Assembly (NCBI GenBank): GCA_040235415.1
Contig: JBECKR010000335.1
Coordinates: 1 to 16,096 of the forward strand
Direction: 5' to 3'
DNA: 16,096 bases
Origin: JBECKR01 sp040235415
Lineage (GTDB): Bacteria; Acidobacteriota; Polarisedimenticolia; Polarisedimenticolales; Polarisedimenticolaceae
Position 1 is the stretch's first letter. Every line of letters begins with the position of its first letter. The position numbers and the translations under genes were made by a program. Below, piece after piece: positions 6,443 through 14,353 of this stretch. The notes beneath the pieces are model-generated. The model ran no database searches. It was not told where the DNA came from and saw nothing but the letters and a program-made list of their open reading frames with translations.

Positions 6443-8617
6443 ATGCCCAAGCCGAAGGTCGACGCCGGCGGCGGGATGGCCGCCATCCGCTACACGCTGC
6501 GCAAGGGACGGGAGGCCGGCGGCGTCCTCGCGCTCTACCGCCGCCTGCGGTCGCGCAACGCCTGCAAGACCTGCGCGTTCGGGATGGGCGGACAGCGCGG
6601 CGGCATGGTGAACGAGCAGGGCCGCTTCCCGGAGGTCTGCAAGAAGTCGATCCAGGCGGTCGCCGGCGATCTCCAGCCCGCCCTTCCCGAGGCGTTCTTC
6701 GAGCGCCGCTCGGTCGAGGATCTCGCACGCTCGAGCCCCCGCGAGCTCGAGGCGGCGGGCCGGCTCGCGTTCCCGGTGGCGCACCGCGAGGGCGAGACGC
6801 ACTTCCGCCGGGTGGGCTGGGACGAGGCGCTCGACGCGACCGCCTCCGCGCTTCGCGCGACGCCGCCCGATCGGACGTTCTTCTACGCGTCCGGACGCTC
6901 GTCGAACGAGGCCGCGTTCCTGCTCCAGACGCTCGCGCGGCTGTATGGCACCGGCAACATCCACAACTGCTCGACCTATTGCCACAACGCTTCCGGCGTG
7001 GCGCTGTCGCGCATGGTCGGAAGCGGCACCGCGACGGTGATCCTCGAGGATCTCGACCGCGCGGACCTCGCGATCGTCGCCGGCGCAAACCCCGCGTCGA
7101 ACCACCCGCGCATGATCGTGAAGCTCGTCGAGCTGCGGCGGCGCGGGGGCCGGGTGATCGTGGTGAACCCGCTCCGCGAGCTCGGCCTCGAGCGCTTCCG
7201 CATCCCGTCGCGGCCGTGGAGCCTGCTCAGGGGCGACACCGTCTCGGACCTCTACCTCCAACCCCACGTCGGAAGCGACATCGCGGTTTTCAAGGCGATC
7301 TTGAAAGGCGTCGTCGAGCGCGGCGCGGTGGATCGCGCGTTCGTCTCGAGCCACGTCGAGGGCTGGGACGAGGTCGAGGAGGACGTCGCGAGCGCCGCCT
7401 GGGACGACCTGCTGGGCGCGTGCGGGCTCGGCCGGCGCGAGGTCGACGCGGTCGCGGAGGCGGTCTCGTCCGCGAAGCGCGGCATCGTGATGTGGGCGAT
7501 GGGCCTGACGCATCACGTCCACGGGGTCGACAACGTCACGGCGCTCGCGAACCTCGCGCTCGCGCGAGGCTGGCTCGGCCGCGAAGGGTGCGGCCTGCTC
7601 CCGATCCGGGGGCACAGCAACGTGCAGGGTGTCGGCTCGGTGGGGTTCGCGCCGGCACTCAAGAAAGCGTTCGCCGCACGGCTCGAGGAGCACTACGGGG
7701 TTCGGTCCCCGGCGCCGGGGCTCGACACCTACGGGTCGATGCTGGCGGCGGCGGAGGGAAGGATCGACGTCGCCGTGCTGCTCGGTGGAAACCTCTGGGG
7801 GTCGAGCCCCGACCTCGAGTGGGCGGGCGCCGCGCTCCGGAACGTCGGCACGACGACGTACCTCACGACCAAGCTCAATCCCGGACACTTCCACGGCCGC
7901 GGGCGCTCGACCTGGATCCTCCCGGTCCTGGCGCGAGACGAGGAGCGCCAGCGTACGACGCAGGAGAGCATGTTCAATTTCGTCCGGCTGTCGGACGGCG
8001 GACAGCGCCCGCCGGAGGGTGAGCTCCGAAGCGAGGTCGACGTCGTGTGCGGTCTCGCCGCGCGCCTCCTGCCTCCGGGTCCTTTCCCGTTCGATCGCAT
8101 GCACGACCACGCCTCGATCCGCGACGCGATCGCCCGCGTCGTTCCCGGATGGGAGGCGATCGCCGGGATCGAACGGGACGGGCGGGAGTTCCAGATCGGA
8201 GGACGCACGTTCCACGAGCCGAGTTTCGGGACGCCGAGCGGCCGCGCCCGCGCCCGCGTCACGCCGCTGCCCGAGTTCGGGCCCGGCGAGGGCGAGTACC
8301 GTTTGACGACGCTGCGCTCGGAGGGGCAGTTCAACACGGTGGTGTTCGAGGACGAGGACCTCTACCGCGGCACCGATCGCCGGGACGTCGTGATGATGAG
8401 CGCCGCCGACGCCGCGAGGCTCGGCGTCGGCGAGGGTGACCGCGTGACGGTCGAGACCGAGACCGGGGCGCTCGGGGTCGTCGTCGCGCTCGTCGATCTG
8501 CCCCCCGGGAACCTCGCGATGTACTATCCGGAGGCGAACGTGCTCGTCCCCCGGCGCGTCGATCCGGAGTCGGGCACCCCCGCCTTCAAGTCGGTCGTCG
8601 CACGGCTGCGAGTGTGA
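6443..8617 (+). CDS. FdhF/YdeP-type molybdopterin-dependent oxidoreductase
   Basis: The protein has 724 residues, somewhat shorter than E. coli YdeP. The N-terminus has NACKTCAFGMGGQRGGMVNE and later EVCKKS, giving Cys41, Cys44 and Cys66 as candidate Fe-S ligands in the YdeP manner. The motif NCSTYCHNASGVAL places Cys180-His181 where formate dehydrogenase H has Sec140-His141, so Cys180 is the likely Mo ligand. Further molybdopterin-domain signatures are IVAGANPASNHPRM, GHSNVQGVGSVG and GGNLWGS, with a C-terminal molydopterin-dinucleotide-binding barrel (about 600-724; GRARARVTPLPEF, LTTLRSEGQFNT). The family is annotated formate dehydrogenase alpha-like, but its physiological substrate is uncertain; YdeP is linked to acid resistance. 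No FdhD or electron-transfer partner is adjacent and there is no Tat signal, so it is probably cytoplasmic. Its stop is 4 bp from the convergent small gene. Confidence 0.87.
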   Translation: MPKPKVDAGGGMAAIRYTLRKGREAGGVLALYRRLRSRNACKTCAFGMGGQRGGMVNEQGRFPEVCKKSIQAVAGDLQPALPEAFFERRSVEDLARSSPRELEAAGRLAFPVAHREGETHFRRVGWDEALDATASALRATPPDRTFFYASGRSSNEAAFLLQTLARLYGTGNIHNCSTYCHNASGVALSRMVGSGTATVILEDLDRADLAIVAGANPASNHPRMIVKLVELRRRGGRVIVVNPLRELGLERFRIPSRPWSLLRGDTVSDLYLQPHVGSDIAVFKAILKGVVERGAVDRAFVSSHVEGWDEVEEDVASAAWDDLLGACGLGRREVDAVAEAVSSAKRGIVMWAMGLTHHVHGVDNVTALANLALARGWLGREGCGLLPIRGHSNVQGVGSVGFAPALKKAFAARLEEHYGVRSPAPGLDTYGSMLAAAEGRIDVAVLLGGNLWGSSPDLEWAGAALRNVGTTTYLTTKLNPGHFHGRGRSTWILPVLARDEERQRTTQESMFNFVRLSDGGQRPPEGELRSEVDVVCGLAARLLPPGPFPFDRMHDHASIRDAIARVVPGWEAIAGIERDGREFQIGGRTFHEPSFGTPSGRARARVTPLPEFGPGEGEYRLTTLRSEGQFNTVVFEDEDLYRGTDRRDVVMMSAADAARLGVGEGDRVTVETETGALGVVVALVDLPPGNLAMYYPEANVLVPRRVDPESGTPAFKSVVARLRV

Positions 8618-8621
8618 TCGC

Positions 8622-8813
8622 TCAGCGGTCGAACGCCTCGATCTGGTCCCACGACAGCACGCCCTGCTCGACGAGCGCCTCGTACATCTCGAGGAAGTCG
8701 TCGGAGCTGTTCGCGCCGGAGCGGTAGACGGCGTTCTTCGCCTCCTCGAACGCCTCGCGCGGCGACAGGCGGCGGAACTTCTCGACGGTTTCGCGATCCA
8801 GGACGACGGGCAT
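8622..8813 (-). CDS. Small conserved-looking protein of unknown function (63 aa)
   Basis: I choose ATG 8813 (63 residues). GAGG lies six bases upstream on the minus strand, and a longer frame from 8870 would begin inside the -10 hexamer. The sequence is soluble, acidic overall and mostly helical: MPVVLDRETVEKFRRLSP, then an EAFEEAKNAVYRSG helix, SSDDFLEMYEALVEQGVL and SWDQIEAFDR. There are no cysteines, transmembrane segments or nucleic-acid-binding motifs. Codon use matches neighbouring genes, which supports it being real. It diverges from the HAD gene and is 4 bp tail-to-tail with the molybdopterin oxidoreductase gene. I do not recognise the family. It could be a small regulatory or adaptor protein, but nothing in the sequence decides this. 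Confidence 0.68.
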   Translation of the reverse strand: MPVVLDRETVEKFRRLSPREAFEEAKNAVYRSGANSSDDFLEMYEALVEQGVLSWDQIEAFDR

Positions 8814-8865
8814 GACGCACCTCGGAATCGTGGTTCGGAGGAGGTTTGCCACCCGGGCCGCCCCC

Positions 8866-8871
8866 ATCATA
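8866..8871 (-). promoter_or_regulatory. -10 element of the 63-aa gene
   Basis: TATGAT on the minus strand predicts a start near 8859 and a leader of about 46 bases carrying the GAGG upstream of ATG 8813. It is divergent from the plus-strand TATGAT at 8902-8907. No clear -35 is visible. Confidence 0.5.
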
Positions 8872-8901
8872 ACGCCGGCCGCTTCCGACTCCGGCCTGGT
8901 C

Positions 8902-8907
8902 TATGAT
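8902..8907 (+). promoter_or_regulatory. -10 element of the HAD phosphatase gene
   Basis: TATGAT lies 35 bases before ATG 8943. The short leader holds GGAGAGGGAG (8931-8940) as Shine-Dalgarno. It shares a 30-bp divergent spacer with the promoter of the 63-aa gene. Confidence 0.5.
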
Positions 8908-8942
8908 CTCCGTTTCCGGTGGCTCCGGTCGGAGAGGGAGAG

Positions 8943-9605
8943 ATGGACGGACCGCGATTCGACCTCGTCGCTTTCGACGTCGACGGTACGCTGGTCGTGC
9001 ATCCGAGAGGCAAGACGGTCTGGGAGGTCCTGAACCGCCGGTTCGTCGGCGACGACGGGGTCAACGCCGCCCGGTTCGCGGCGGTCCGCGCCGGACGGCT
9101 GTCGTACGCCGACTGGGTCTCGCTCGACGTCCGGGGGTGGCACGAGGCCGGGGCGACGCGCGCCTCGATGATCGAAGCGCTCGCCGAGCTCCGCCTGGTC
9201 GAGGGTGCGCGGGAGGCGCTCGGCGCGCTCCGGGCGGCGGGGTCGCGGCTCGTCGCGATCTCCGGAACCCTCGACCTGCTGGTGGAGACGCTGTTTCCCG
9301 ACCACCCGTTCGCGGAGCTGTACCTCAACCGCATCGGATTCGACGACGTCGGCGGGATCGCCGGGTGGACGCCGACGCCGTTCGACATGGACGGGAAGGC
9401 GGTCGCTCTCCGGGCGGTCGCGCTTCGCGAGGGCGTTCCGCTGTCCCGCGTCGCGTTCGTCGGGGACAGCGCGAACGACGTCGCGGTCGCGCGGGTCGCG
9501 GGCCTCGCGGTCGCGTTCAACCCGACGAGCCCCGAGCTGGAGCGCGAAGCGGACGTGGTCGTCCGGAGCGCGGACCTGCGCGAGATCCTGCCGTACCTGC
9601 TCTGA
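8943..9605 (+). CDS. HAD-superfamily phosphatase (SerB-like, subfamily IB)
   Basis: The protein has 220 residues. ATG 8943 is directly preceded by a GGAGAGGGAG leader; an in-frame GTG at 8919 would place the ribosome-binding site inside the gene. All HAD motifs are present: I FDVDGTLV with nucleophile Asp12 and acid Asp14, II ISGT with Ser107, III Lys152 in MDGKAVAL, and IV FVGDSANDVAVARVAG with Asp175 and Asp179. The cap inserted between motifs I and II is about 80 residues and helical, as in phosphoserine phosphatase-like enzymes. It should hydrolyse a small phosphomonoester in the cytosol. The DxDGTxV pattern and ISGT loop fit SerB, but substrate residues cannot be confirmed. Its end is 9 bp from the convergent thiC stop, so no terminator fits between them. 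Confidence 0.85.
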   Translation: MDGPRFDLVAFDVDGTLVVHPRGKTVWEVLNRRFVGDDGVNAARFAAVRAGRLSYADWVSLDVRGWHEAGATRASMIEALAELRLVEGAREALGALRAAGSRLVAISGTLDLLVETLFPDHPFAELYLNRIGFDDVGGIAGWTPTPFDMDGKAVALRAVALREGVPLSRVAFVGDSANDVAVARVAGLAVAFNPTSPELEREADVVVRSADLREILPYLL

Positions 9606-9614
9606 GCCCGCCGT

Positions 9615-11342
9615 CTAGCGCTCGACGTACAGGCGGGCCCCGGAGCGCCGGAACTCCTCCGCTTTGGCCTCGAGACCCTCCGCGACCGCCTCCTCCGGGC
9701 TCTGTCCGTGCTCTCGGGCATAGTCCCGGACCTGCCGCGTGATCTCCATCGAGCAGAACTTCGGCCCGCACATCGAGCAGAAGTGCGCGGCCTTGGCGCC
9801 CTCCGCCGGGAGCGTCTCGTCGTGGAACGCCCGCGCGGTCTCGGGGTCGAGAGAGAGATCGAACTGATCCTCCCAGCGGAACTCGAACCGCGCCCGGGAC
9901 AGGGCGTCGTCCCACTCGCGGGCCCGCGGATGGCCCTTGGCGAGATCGGCGGCGTGGGCGGCGATCTTGTAGGCGACGAGCCCGGCCTTGACGTCGTCGC
10001 GGTCCGGAAGTCCGAGGTGCTCCTTGGGAGTCACGTAGCACAACAGGGCGGTCCCGAACCAGCCGATCATGGCGGCCCCGATCGCCGAGGTGATGTGGTC
10101 GTAGCCGGGTGCGACGTCGGTCGTGAGCGGCCCGAGCGTGTAGAACGGCGCCTCGCGGCAGACCTCGAGCTGGCGGTCGACGTTCTCGCGGATGAGGTGC
10201 ATCGGCACGTGGCCCGGCCCCTCGATCATCACCTGGCAGTCATGCTCCCAGGCGACGGCGGTGAGCTCGCCGAGCGTCTCGAGCTCCGCGAACTGGGCCC
10301 GGTCGTTCGCGTCCGCGATCGAGCCGGGGCGAAGGCCGTCCCCGAGCGAGAAGCTGACGTCGTAGGCCGCCATGATCTCGCAGATCTCGCGGAAATGAGT
10401 GTAGAGGAAGCTTTCGCGGTGGTGCGCGAGGCACCACTTCGCCAGGATCGAGCCGCCGCGCGAGACGATCCCGGTGACGCGGTCCGCGGTCAGGGGGACG
10501 TACGCCAGGCGCACGCCGGCGTGGATCGTGAAGTAGTCCACGCCCTGCTCGGCCTGCTCGATCAGGGTGTCGCGGAAGATCTCCCACGTGAGCTCTTCCG
10601 CCCTGCCCCCGACCTTCTCGAGCGCCTGGTAGATCGGCACGGTCCCGATCGGCACGGGCGAGTTGCGCAGGATCCACTCGCGCGTCTCGTGGATGTCGGC
10701 CCCGGTGGAGAGGTCCATCACGGTGTCGGCGCCCCAGCGCGCCGCCCAGACCAGCTTCTCGACCTCCTCGTCGATCGAGGACGACACCGCCGAGTTCCCG
10801 ATGTTGGCGTTGACCTTCACCAGGAACGCGCGGCCGATGACCATCGGCTCGGACTCGGGATGGTTGACGTTGGCGGGAAGGATGGCGCGGCCGCGGGCGA
10901 TCTCGTCGCGCACGCGCTCCGGCTCGACCCCCTCGCGCAGCGCTGCGAACTCCATCTCGGCCGTGATCTCGCCGCGGCGGGCGTAGTGCATCTGGGTGAC
11001 GCGCCGGCCCGGCCGCGCCCGCAGCGGTCGCGGCAGCTCGGGGAAGCGGCGAGCGGCGAGCGCGGGGTCGGCGAGGCGCTCGGCCGCGTAGGCCGACGTG
11101 CGGCCGGGGAGCTCCTCGACGTCGCCGCGATCGAGGATGAATCCGCGCCGGAGCCCGGGAAGGCCGCGCTCCAGATCGATGTCGGCGTCGGGGTCCGTGT
11201 ACGGTCCGCTCGCGTCGTACAACCGCACGGGAGCGTTCGGCGCCGTGAGAGGGATCTCGCGCATCGGGACGCGGACCCCGGGCCTCGTGCCCTGGACGTG
11301 GATCTTGCGCCCGACGGGCGTCGCGATCGCGAACTTGCGCAT
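9615..11342 (-). CDS. thiC: Phosphomethylpyrimidine synthase ThiC
   Basis: This 575-residue radical-SAM enzyme converts 5-aminoimidazole ribotide to HMP phosphate, the pyrimidine half of thiamine. ATG 11342 gives MRKFAIATPVG and has GGAGGG (11351-11356) eight bases upstream; the frame extends to 11420 only through the riboswitch. Landmarks in order are NVNHPESEPMVIG, NANIGNSAVSSSIDEEVEKL, MDLSTGADIHETREWILRNS, VPIGTVPIYQALEK, DYFTIHAGV, SRGGSI, SFSLGDGLRPG, EGPGHVPM, LGPLTTDVAPGYDH and the C-terminal CSMCGPKFC. Those cysteines (522, 525, 530) bind the 4Fe-4S cluster in the unusual CX2CX4C spacing of ThiC. Length and motifs are complete. A TPP riboswitch lies just upstream, so expression should fall when thiamine is plentiful. 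No other thi gene is adjacent. It is downstream of the NUDIX gene on the same strand. Confidence 0.97.
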   Translation of the reverse strand: MRKFAIATPVGRKIHVQGTRPGVRVPMREIPLTAPNAPVRLYDASGPYTDPDADIDLERGLPGLRRGFILDRGDVEELPGRTSAYAAERLADPALAARRFPELPRPLRARPGRRVTQMHYARRGEITAEMEFAALREGVEPERVRDEIARGRAILPANVNHPESEPMVIGRAFLVKVNANIGNSAVSSSIDEEVEKLVWAARWGADTVMDLSTGADIHETREWILRNSPVPIGTVPIYQALEKVGGRAEELTWEIFRDTLIEQAEQGVDYFTIHAGVRLAYVPLTADRVTGIVSRGGSILAKWCLAHHRESFLYTHFREICEIMAAYDVSFSLGDGLRPGSIADANDRAQFAELETLGELTAVAWEHDCQVMIEGPGHVPMHLIRENVDRQLEVCREAPFYTLGPLTTDVAPGYDHITSAIGAAMIGWFGTALLCYVTPKEHLGLPDRDDVKAGLVAYKIAAHAADLAKGHPRAREWDDALSRARFEFRWEDQFDLSLDPETARAFHDETLPAEGAKAAHFCSMCGPKFCSMEITRQVRDYAREHGQSPEEAVAEGLEAKAEEFRRSGARLYVER

Positions 11343-11397
11343 GGTTTCGGCCCTCCAAACGATCGGGTGTCGGCGCGGCGGGAAGGGTCGCCGGGGC

Positions 11398-11505
<108 letters not shown>

Positions 11506-11525
11506 CCGCGTCGGCGCCGACCAGT

Positions 11526-12086
11526 CTAGCGCCGGGCGCCGTCGTGGCCAAGCGCCGCCGGCAGGACGCCCGGGACCCGCAGGAGCGCGCAGACCGACTT
11601 CGCATCGGTGATCTCCCCGCGTGAGGCGCGGGCGACCGCCTCGTCGAGCGGAAGCCGTACGACGCTCAGGACCTCGTCGGCCTCGAGCGTCTGGCGCGTC
11701 GTCTCGAGCCCGGTGGCGAGGTACAGCCAGATCCGCTCGTCGCTGAACCCCGGCGTCGACCAGATCCACCCCATCGGCAGCAGGCGCGAGGCGCGGTGGC
11801 CGGTCTCCTCCTCGACCTCGCGTGCGGCGCAGCGCGCGGGATCCTCGCCGGGGTCGAGCTTTCCGGCCGGAATCTCGAGAAGCCAGCCCCCGGTGGCGTG
11901 ACGGTACTGCCGGACGAGCAGCACCCGACGCTCGTCATCGATCGGGACGACCGCGGCCGCCCCGACGTGCCGGACGATCTCGAGCTCCGTGACGTTGCCG
12001 TTCGGCAGGCGCACCGTGTCGAGGAAGAGACGGACCACCCTTCCGGGATGGAGCGGCCGGGTCGACAGGATCTCGGCTTCGTTCAC
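11526..12086 (-). CDS. NUDIX hydrolase, ADP-ribose pyrophosphatase (NudF) type
   Basis: The protein has 186 residues. I choose GTG 12086 (VNEAEILSTRPLHPG), preceded by GAGGAGG, over the ATG at 12161, which lies across the divergent gene's start. A beta-rich N-terminus (10-48) leads to LLVRQYRHATGGWLLEIPAG, then the NUDIX box. The box starts at Gly75 and fits GX5EX7REUXEEXGU: GKLDPGEDPARCAAREVEEE, then TGH, with a His in place of the last hydrophobic residue. IPAGKLDPGE before and within the box is typical of ADP-ribose/ADP-sugar pyrophosphatases. The predicted reaction is ADP-ribose to AMP plus ribose 5-phosphate, a cytosolic housekeeping function. It lies upstream of thiC on the same strand with about 20 bp to the riboswitch, so read-through into thiC is likely. 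Confidence 0.88.
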   Translation of the reverse strand: MNEAEILSTRPLHPGRVVRLFLDTVRLPNGNVTELEIVRHVGAAAVVPIDDERRVLLVRQYRHATGGWLLEIPAGKLDPGEDPARCAAREVEEETGHRASRLLPMGWIWSTPGFSDERIWLYLATGLETTRQTLEADEVLSVVRLPLDEAVARASRGEITDAKSVCALLRVPGVLPAALGHDGARR

Positions 12087-12114
12087 GGGTCCTCCTCGCG
12101 ATCGGCTCCCGACG

Positions 12115-12120
12115 ATCCTA
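12115..12120 (-). promoter_or_regulatory. -10 element of the NUDIX gene
   Basis: TAGGAT on the minus strand predicts a start near 12108 and a leader of about 22 bases containing GAGGAGG before GTG 12086. No clear -35. It is divergent from the TACACT at 12147-12152. Confidence 0.45.
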
Positions 12121-12146
12121 GCAGCCCCGCCGGCGGGGACCGGGGG

Positions 12147-12152
12147 TACACT
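12147..12152 (+). promoter_or_regulatory. -10 element of the NifS-like gene, leaderless type
   Basis: TACACT, again within GGTACACT, is followed by 7 bases and ATG 12160. There is no Shine-Dalgarno between them and no recognisable -35. Transcription would start at or within one or two bases of the A of ATG. Confidence 0.55.
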
Positions 12153-12159
12153 TGCCGGC

Positions 12160-13299
12160 ATGACGGAACCGATCTACCTCGACAACAACGCCACCACCCC
12201 CCTCGCCTCGGAGGTCCGCGAGGCCGTCTCCTGGGCGCTCGACGCCGTGTGGGGCAACCCGTCCTCGGCGCACGTCTACGGCACCCGCGCCCGGGGCGCG
12301 ATCGACCGCGCCCGCGGCGAGGTCGCGGGACTTCTGGGATGCGACGCCGACGAGGTCGTGTTCACCAGCGGCGGGACGGAGTCCGACAACGCCGCGGTGC
12401 TGGGCGTCGCCGGAGCGCTCGAGGAGCGAGGCCGGCACGTCGTGATCTCGGCCGTCGAACATCCCGCCGTCGAGCGCGCGTGCGCGCTGCTCGAGCGCCG
12501 GGGCTTCGAGGTCACCCGCGTACCGGTCGGCCCGGACGGCCGCGTCGCCGCGGCGGGCGTCGGCGCCGCGTTGCGTGACGACACGGTTCTCGTCTCCCTG
12601 ATGCACGCCAACAACGAGACCGGCGTCATCCAGCCGGTCCGCGAGATCGCCGCGGCGGCCCGCGAACGCGGGATCCCGGTGCACACCGACGCCGCCCAGT
12701 CGCTCGGAAAGATCCTGGTGCGGGTCGACGATCTCGGGGTCGATCTCCTGACCATCGCCGGCCACAAGCTGTACGGTCCGAAAGGGGTCGGCGCGCTGTA
12801 CGTCCGGCGGGGTACGCCGTTCGTCCCGCTGCTGCTCGGCGCCGGTCACGAGGCCGGGCGGCGAGCCGGCACCGAGAACGTCGCGGGGATCGTCGGTCTG
12901 GGGGCCGCCTGCGCGCTCGCGTCGGTCGAGCTCGAGCTCCGGCGCTCGCGGATGGCCGCCGTGCGGGACCGGCTCGAATCGGAGCTCCGCGACCGCCTTC
13001 CCGGCATCGTCGTCCACGGAGACGGCGCCCCGAGGCTCCCGAATACCGCCTACCTCGCGTTTCCCGGGACCGACGCCAACGCGCTGGTCGCCCGGTGCCC
13101 CGAGGTCGCGATGGGCGTCGGGGCGGCTTGCCACTCCGGTCGAACCGAGCCGTCCCGCGTCCTCCGAGCCATGGGGGTGCCGGACGACCTCGCGCGCGCG
13201 ACGGTCCGCCTGAGCGTCGGCCGGGACACGACCGAGCCCGACGTCGCGCGGGCGGCCGGGCTGATCGCGGAGGCCGCTGCGGACGCACGGGCTCAGTGA
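12160..13299 (+). CDS. Cysteine desulfurase / selenocysteine lyase-like PLP enzyme (NifS/IscS family)
   Basis: This 379-residue class V aminotransferase-fold enzyme starts at ATG 12160; the frame is open upstream only as a shadow. It begins with IYLDNNATTPL and has the cofactor residues TSGGTESDN (69-77), EHPAVE with His101, MHANNETGVIQP (148-159), HTDAAQ with Asp177, and AGHKLYGPKG with Schiff-base Lys203. RRAGTENV (234-241) is the substrate-carboxylate segment. The mobile Cys324 sits in VGAACHSG rather than the SSGSACTS of IscS, closer to what I recall for selenocysteine-lyase-like members. It should mobilise sulfur (or selenium) from cysteine (or selenocysteine). Its end overlaps the convergent egtD end by 7 bp. 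No iscU, iscA or selD is adjacent, so it may be a stand-alone sulfur donor. Confidence 0.87.
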   Translation: MTEPIYLDNNATTPLASEVREAVSWALDAVWGNPSSAHVYGTRARGAIDRARGEVAGLLGCDADEVVFTSGGTESDNAAVLGVAGALEERGRHVVISAVEHPAVERACALLERRGFEVTRVPVGPDGRVAAAGVGAALRDDTVLVSLMHANNETGVIQPVREIAAAARERGIPVHTDAAQSLGKILVRVDDLGVDLLTIAGHKLYGPKGVGALYVRRGTPFVPLLLGAGHEAGRRAGTENVAGIVGLGAACALASVELELRRSRMAAVRDRLESELRDRLPGIVVHGDGAPRLPNTAYLAFPGTDANALVARCPEVAMGVGAACHSGRTEPSRVLRAMGVPDDLARATVRLSVGRDTTEPDVARAAGLIAEAAADARAQ

Positions 13300-14282
13300 T
13301 CGAATCGTGACGGTCGGGCGAGGGACAGCGCGAACGCGTTCGCGTCGTCGGACCACCATCGTTCCAGCACGAACCCGGCGTCGGCGAGAACGTCGCGAAC
13401 CGAGGCGCGGGTGTACTTGCACGACACCTCGGTCCGGACCGATTCGCGGTCCTCGAAGGACACCTCGAGGCCGATCGCGCGGAGCGTGGCCGTCTGGGGA
13501 CGCGTCGAGCGCAGATGCATCTCGATGCGCTCGCGCTCGTCGTCGTAGAACGCGACGTGCTCGAACGACTCCGGATCGAAGTCTCCGTCGAGGCGATCGT
13601 TCAGGACCCGCAGCACGTTGCGGTTGAACTCCGCCGTGACGCCGGCGGCATCGTTGTACGCCGCCTCGATCACCGTGCGGTCCTTCACGAGGTCCGTGCC
13701 GAGCAGAAGGCGGTCGCCGCCGCTCATGACGGCCTCGACGCGCGAGAGCAGCCGTGCCGCCTCCGTGCGCGGGAAGTTCCCGATCGTGCTCCCGAGCAGT
13801 GCCACGAGCCGGTCGGAGCCGGCCGGGAGCTCGCCGAGATGGCGTTCGAAGTCCCCCACCACGGCGTGGACGCGGAGGCCGGCGTAGCGCTGCAGGAGCG
13901 ACTCGGCGGAGCGCTCGGCGATCTCTCGGCTGACGTCGAACGGAACGAAGGTCTCGAGCCGGCCCTGGGCGACTGCGGCGTCGAGCAGCAGGCGGGTCTT
14001 CTTGGCCGATCCCGACCCGAGCTCGACCACCTGTCGCGGCCGGGTGGCGCGGGCGATGTCGCCGGCGACCCGTTCCAGAAGGCCGCGCTCGGCCCGCGTC
14101 AGGTAGTACTCCGGCAGCTCGGTGATCCGCTCGAACAGGAGGCTCCCCCGCTCGTCGTAGAAGTACTTCGGGGGGATGCTCTTCGGGACCGCGGTCAGGC
14201 CCTCCCGGATCTCGCGTGCCATCTGGGCGCCGGCCGCCTCGGGGTCGAAATGCACGTCGATCGCGATCCGCGAGGTATCCAT
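13293..14282 (-). CDS. egtD: L-histidine N-alpha-methyltransferase EgtD (ergothioneine biosynthesis)
   Basis: The 329-residue protein is close to mycobacterial EgtD (about 320). It trimethylates histidine to hercynine with S-adenosylmethionine, the first step of ergothioneine synthesis. Landmarks are PKYFYDERGSLLFERITELP, then EYYLTRAE, the SAM loop VELGSGSAKKTRLLLDA, FVPFDVS, LLGSTIGNFP (with the Asn that contacts histidine in EgtD structures), LLGTDLVKD, AYNDAAGVTAEFNRNVL, YDDERERIEMHLRS and RTEVSCKYT (Glu and Ser of the histidine pocket). ATG 14282 is chosen because a TAGACT lies 8 bases upstream; the longer frame to 14393 crosses the divergent promoter. No egtB is in the window. It overlaps the NifS-like gene tail-to-tail. 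Confidence 0.93.
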   Translation of the reverse strand: MDTSRIAIDVHFDPEAAGAQMAREIREGLTAVPKSIPPKYFYDERGSLLFERITELPEYYLTRAERGLLERVAGDIARATRPRQVVELGSGSAKKTRLLLDAAVAQGRLETFVPFDVSREIAERSAESLLQRYAGLRVHAVVGDFERHLGELPAGSDRLVALLGSTIGNFPRTEAARLLSRVEAVMSGGDRLLLGTDLVKDRTVIEAAYNDAAGVTAEFNRNVLRVLNDRLDGDFDPESFEHVAFYDDERERIEMHLRSTRPQTATLRAIGLEVSFEDRESVRTEVSCKYTRASVRDVLADAGFVLERWWSDDANAFALSLARPSRFDH

Positions 14283-14290
14283 GATCCCCC

Positions 14291-14296
14291 AGTCTA
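14291..14296 (-). promoter_or_regulatory. -10 element of egtD, leaderless type
   Basis: TAGACT on the minus strand is followed by 8 bases and ATG 14282. A GGGAGGG lies upstream of the hexamer, so it is outside the predicted transcript and cannot act as a ribosome-binding site. No -35 is evident. Confidence 0.5.
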
Positions 14297-14338
14297 CCCT
14301 CCCGATCCGGCTCCCGGCGGCGTGTTTCGGCCGTGGCA

Positions 14339-14344
14339 TACAAT
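14339..14344 (+). promoter_or_regulatory. -10 element of the cNMP-fold/xseA unit, leaderless type
   Basis: TACAAT is followed by 9 bases and ATG 14354, with no Shine-Dalgarno and no obvious -35. It forms a divergent pair with the egtD promoter in a 71-bp spacer. Confidence 0.5.
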
Positions 14345-14353
14345 GGGCGTGCG

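Noticed and set aside
4989..7088. A 699-codon minus-strand open frame
   Set aside because: It lies opposite the permease and oxidoreductase genes and has no recognisable domain; it is explained by GC-rich codon structure.
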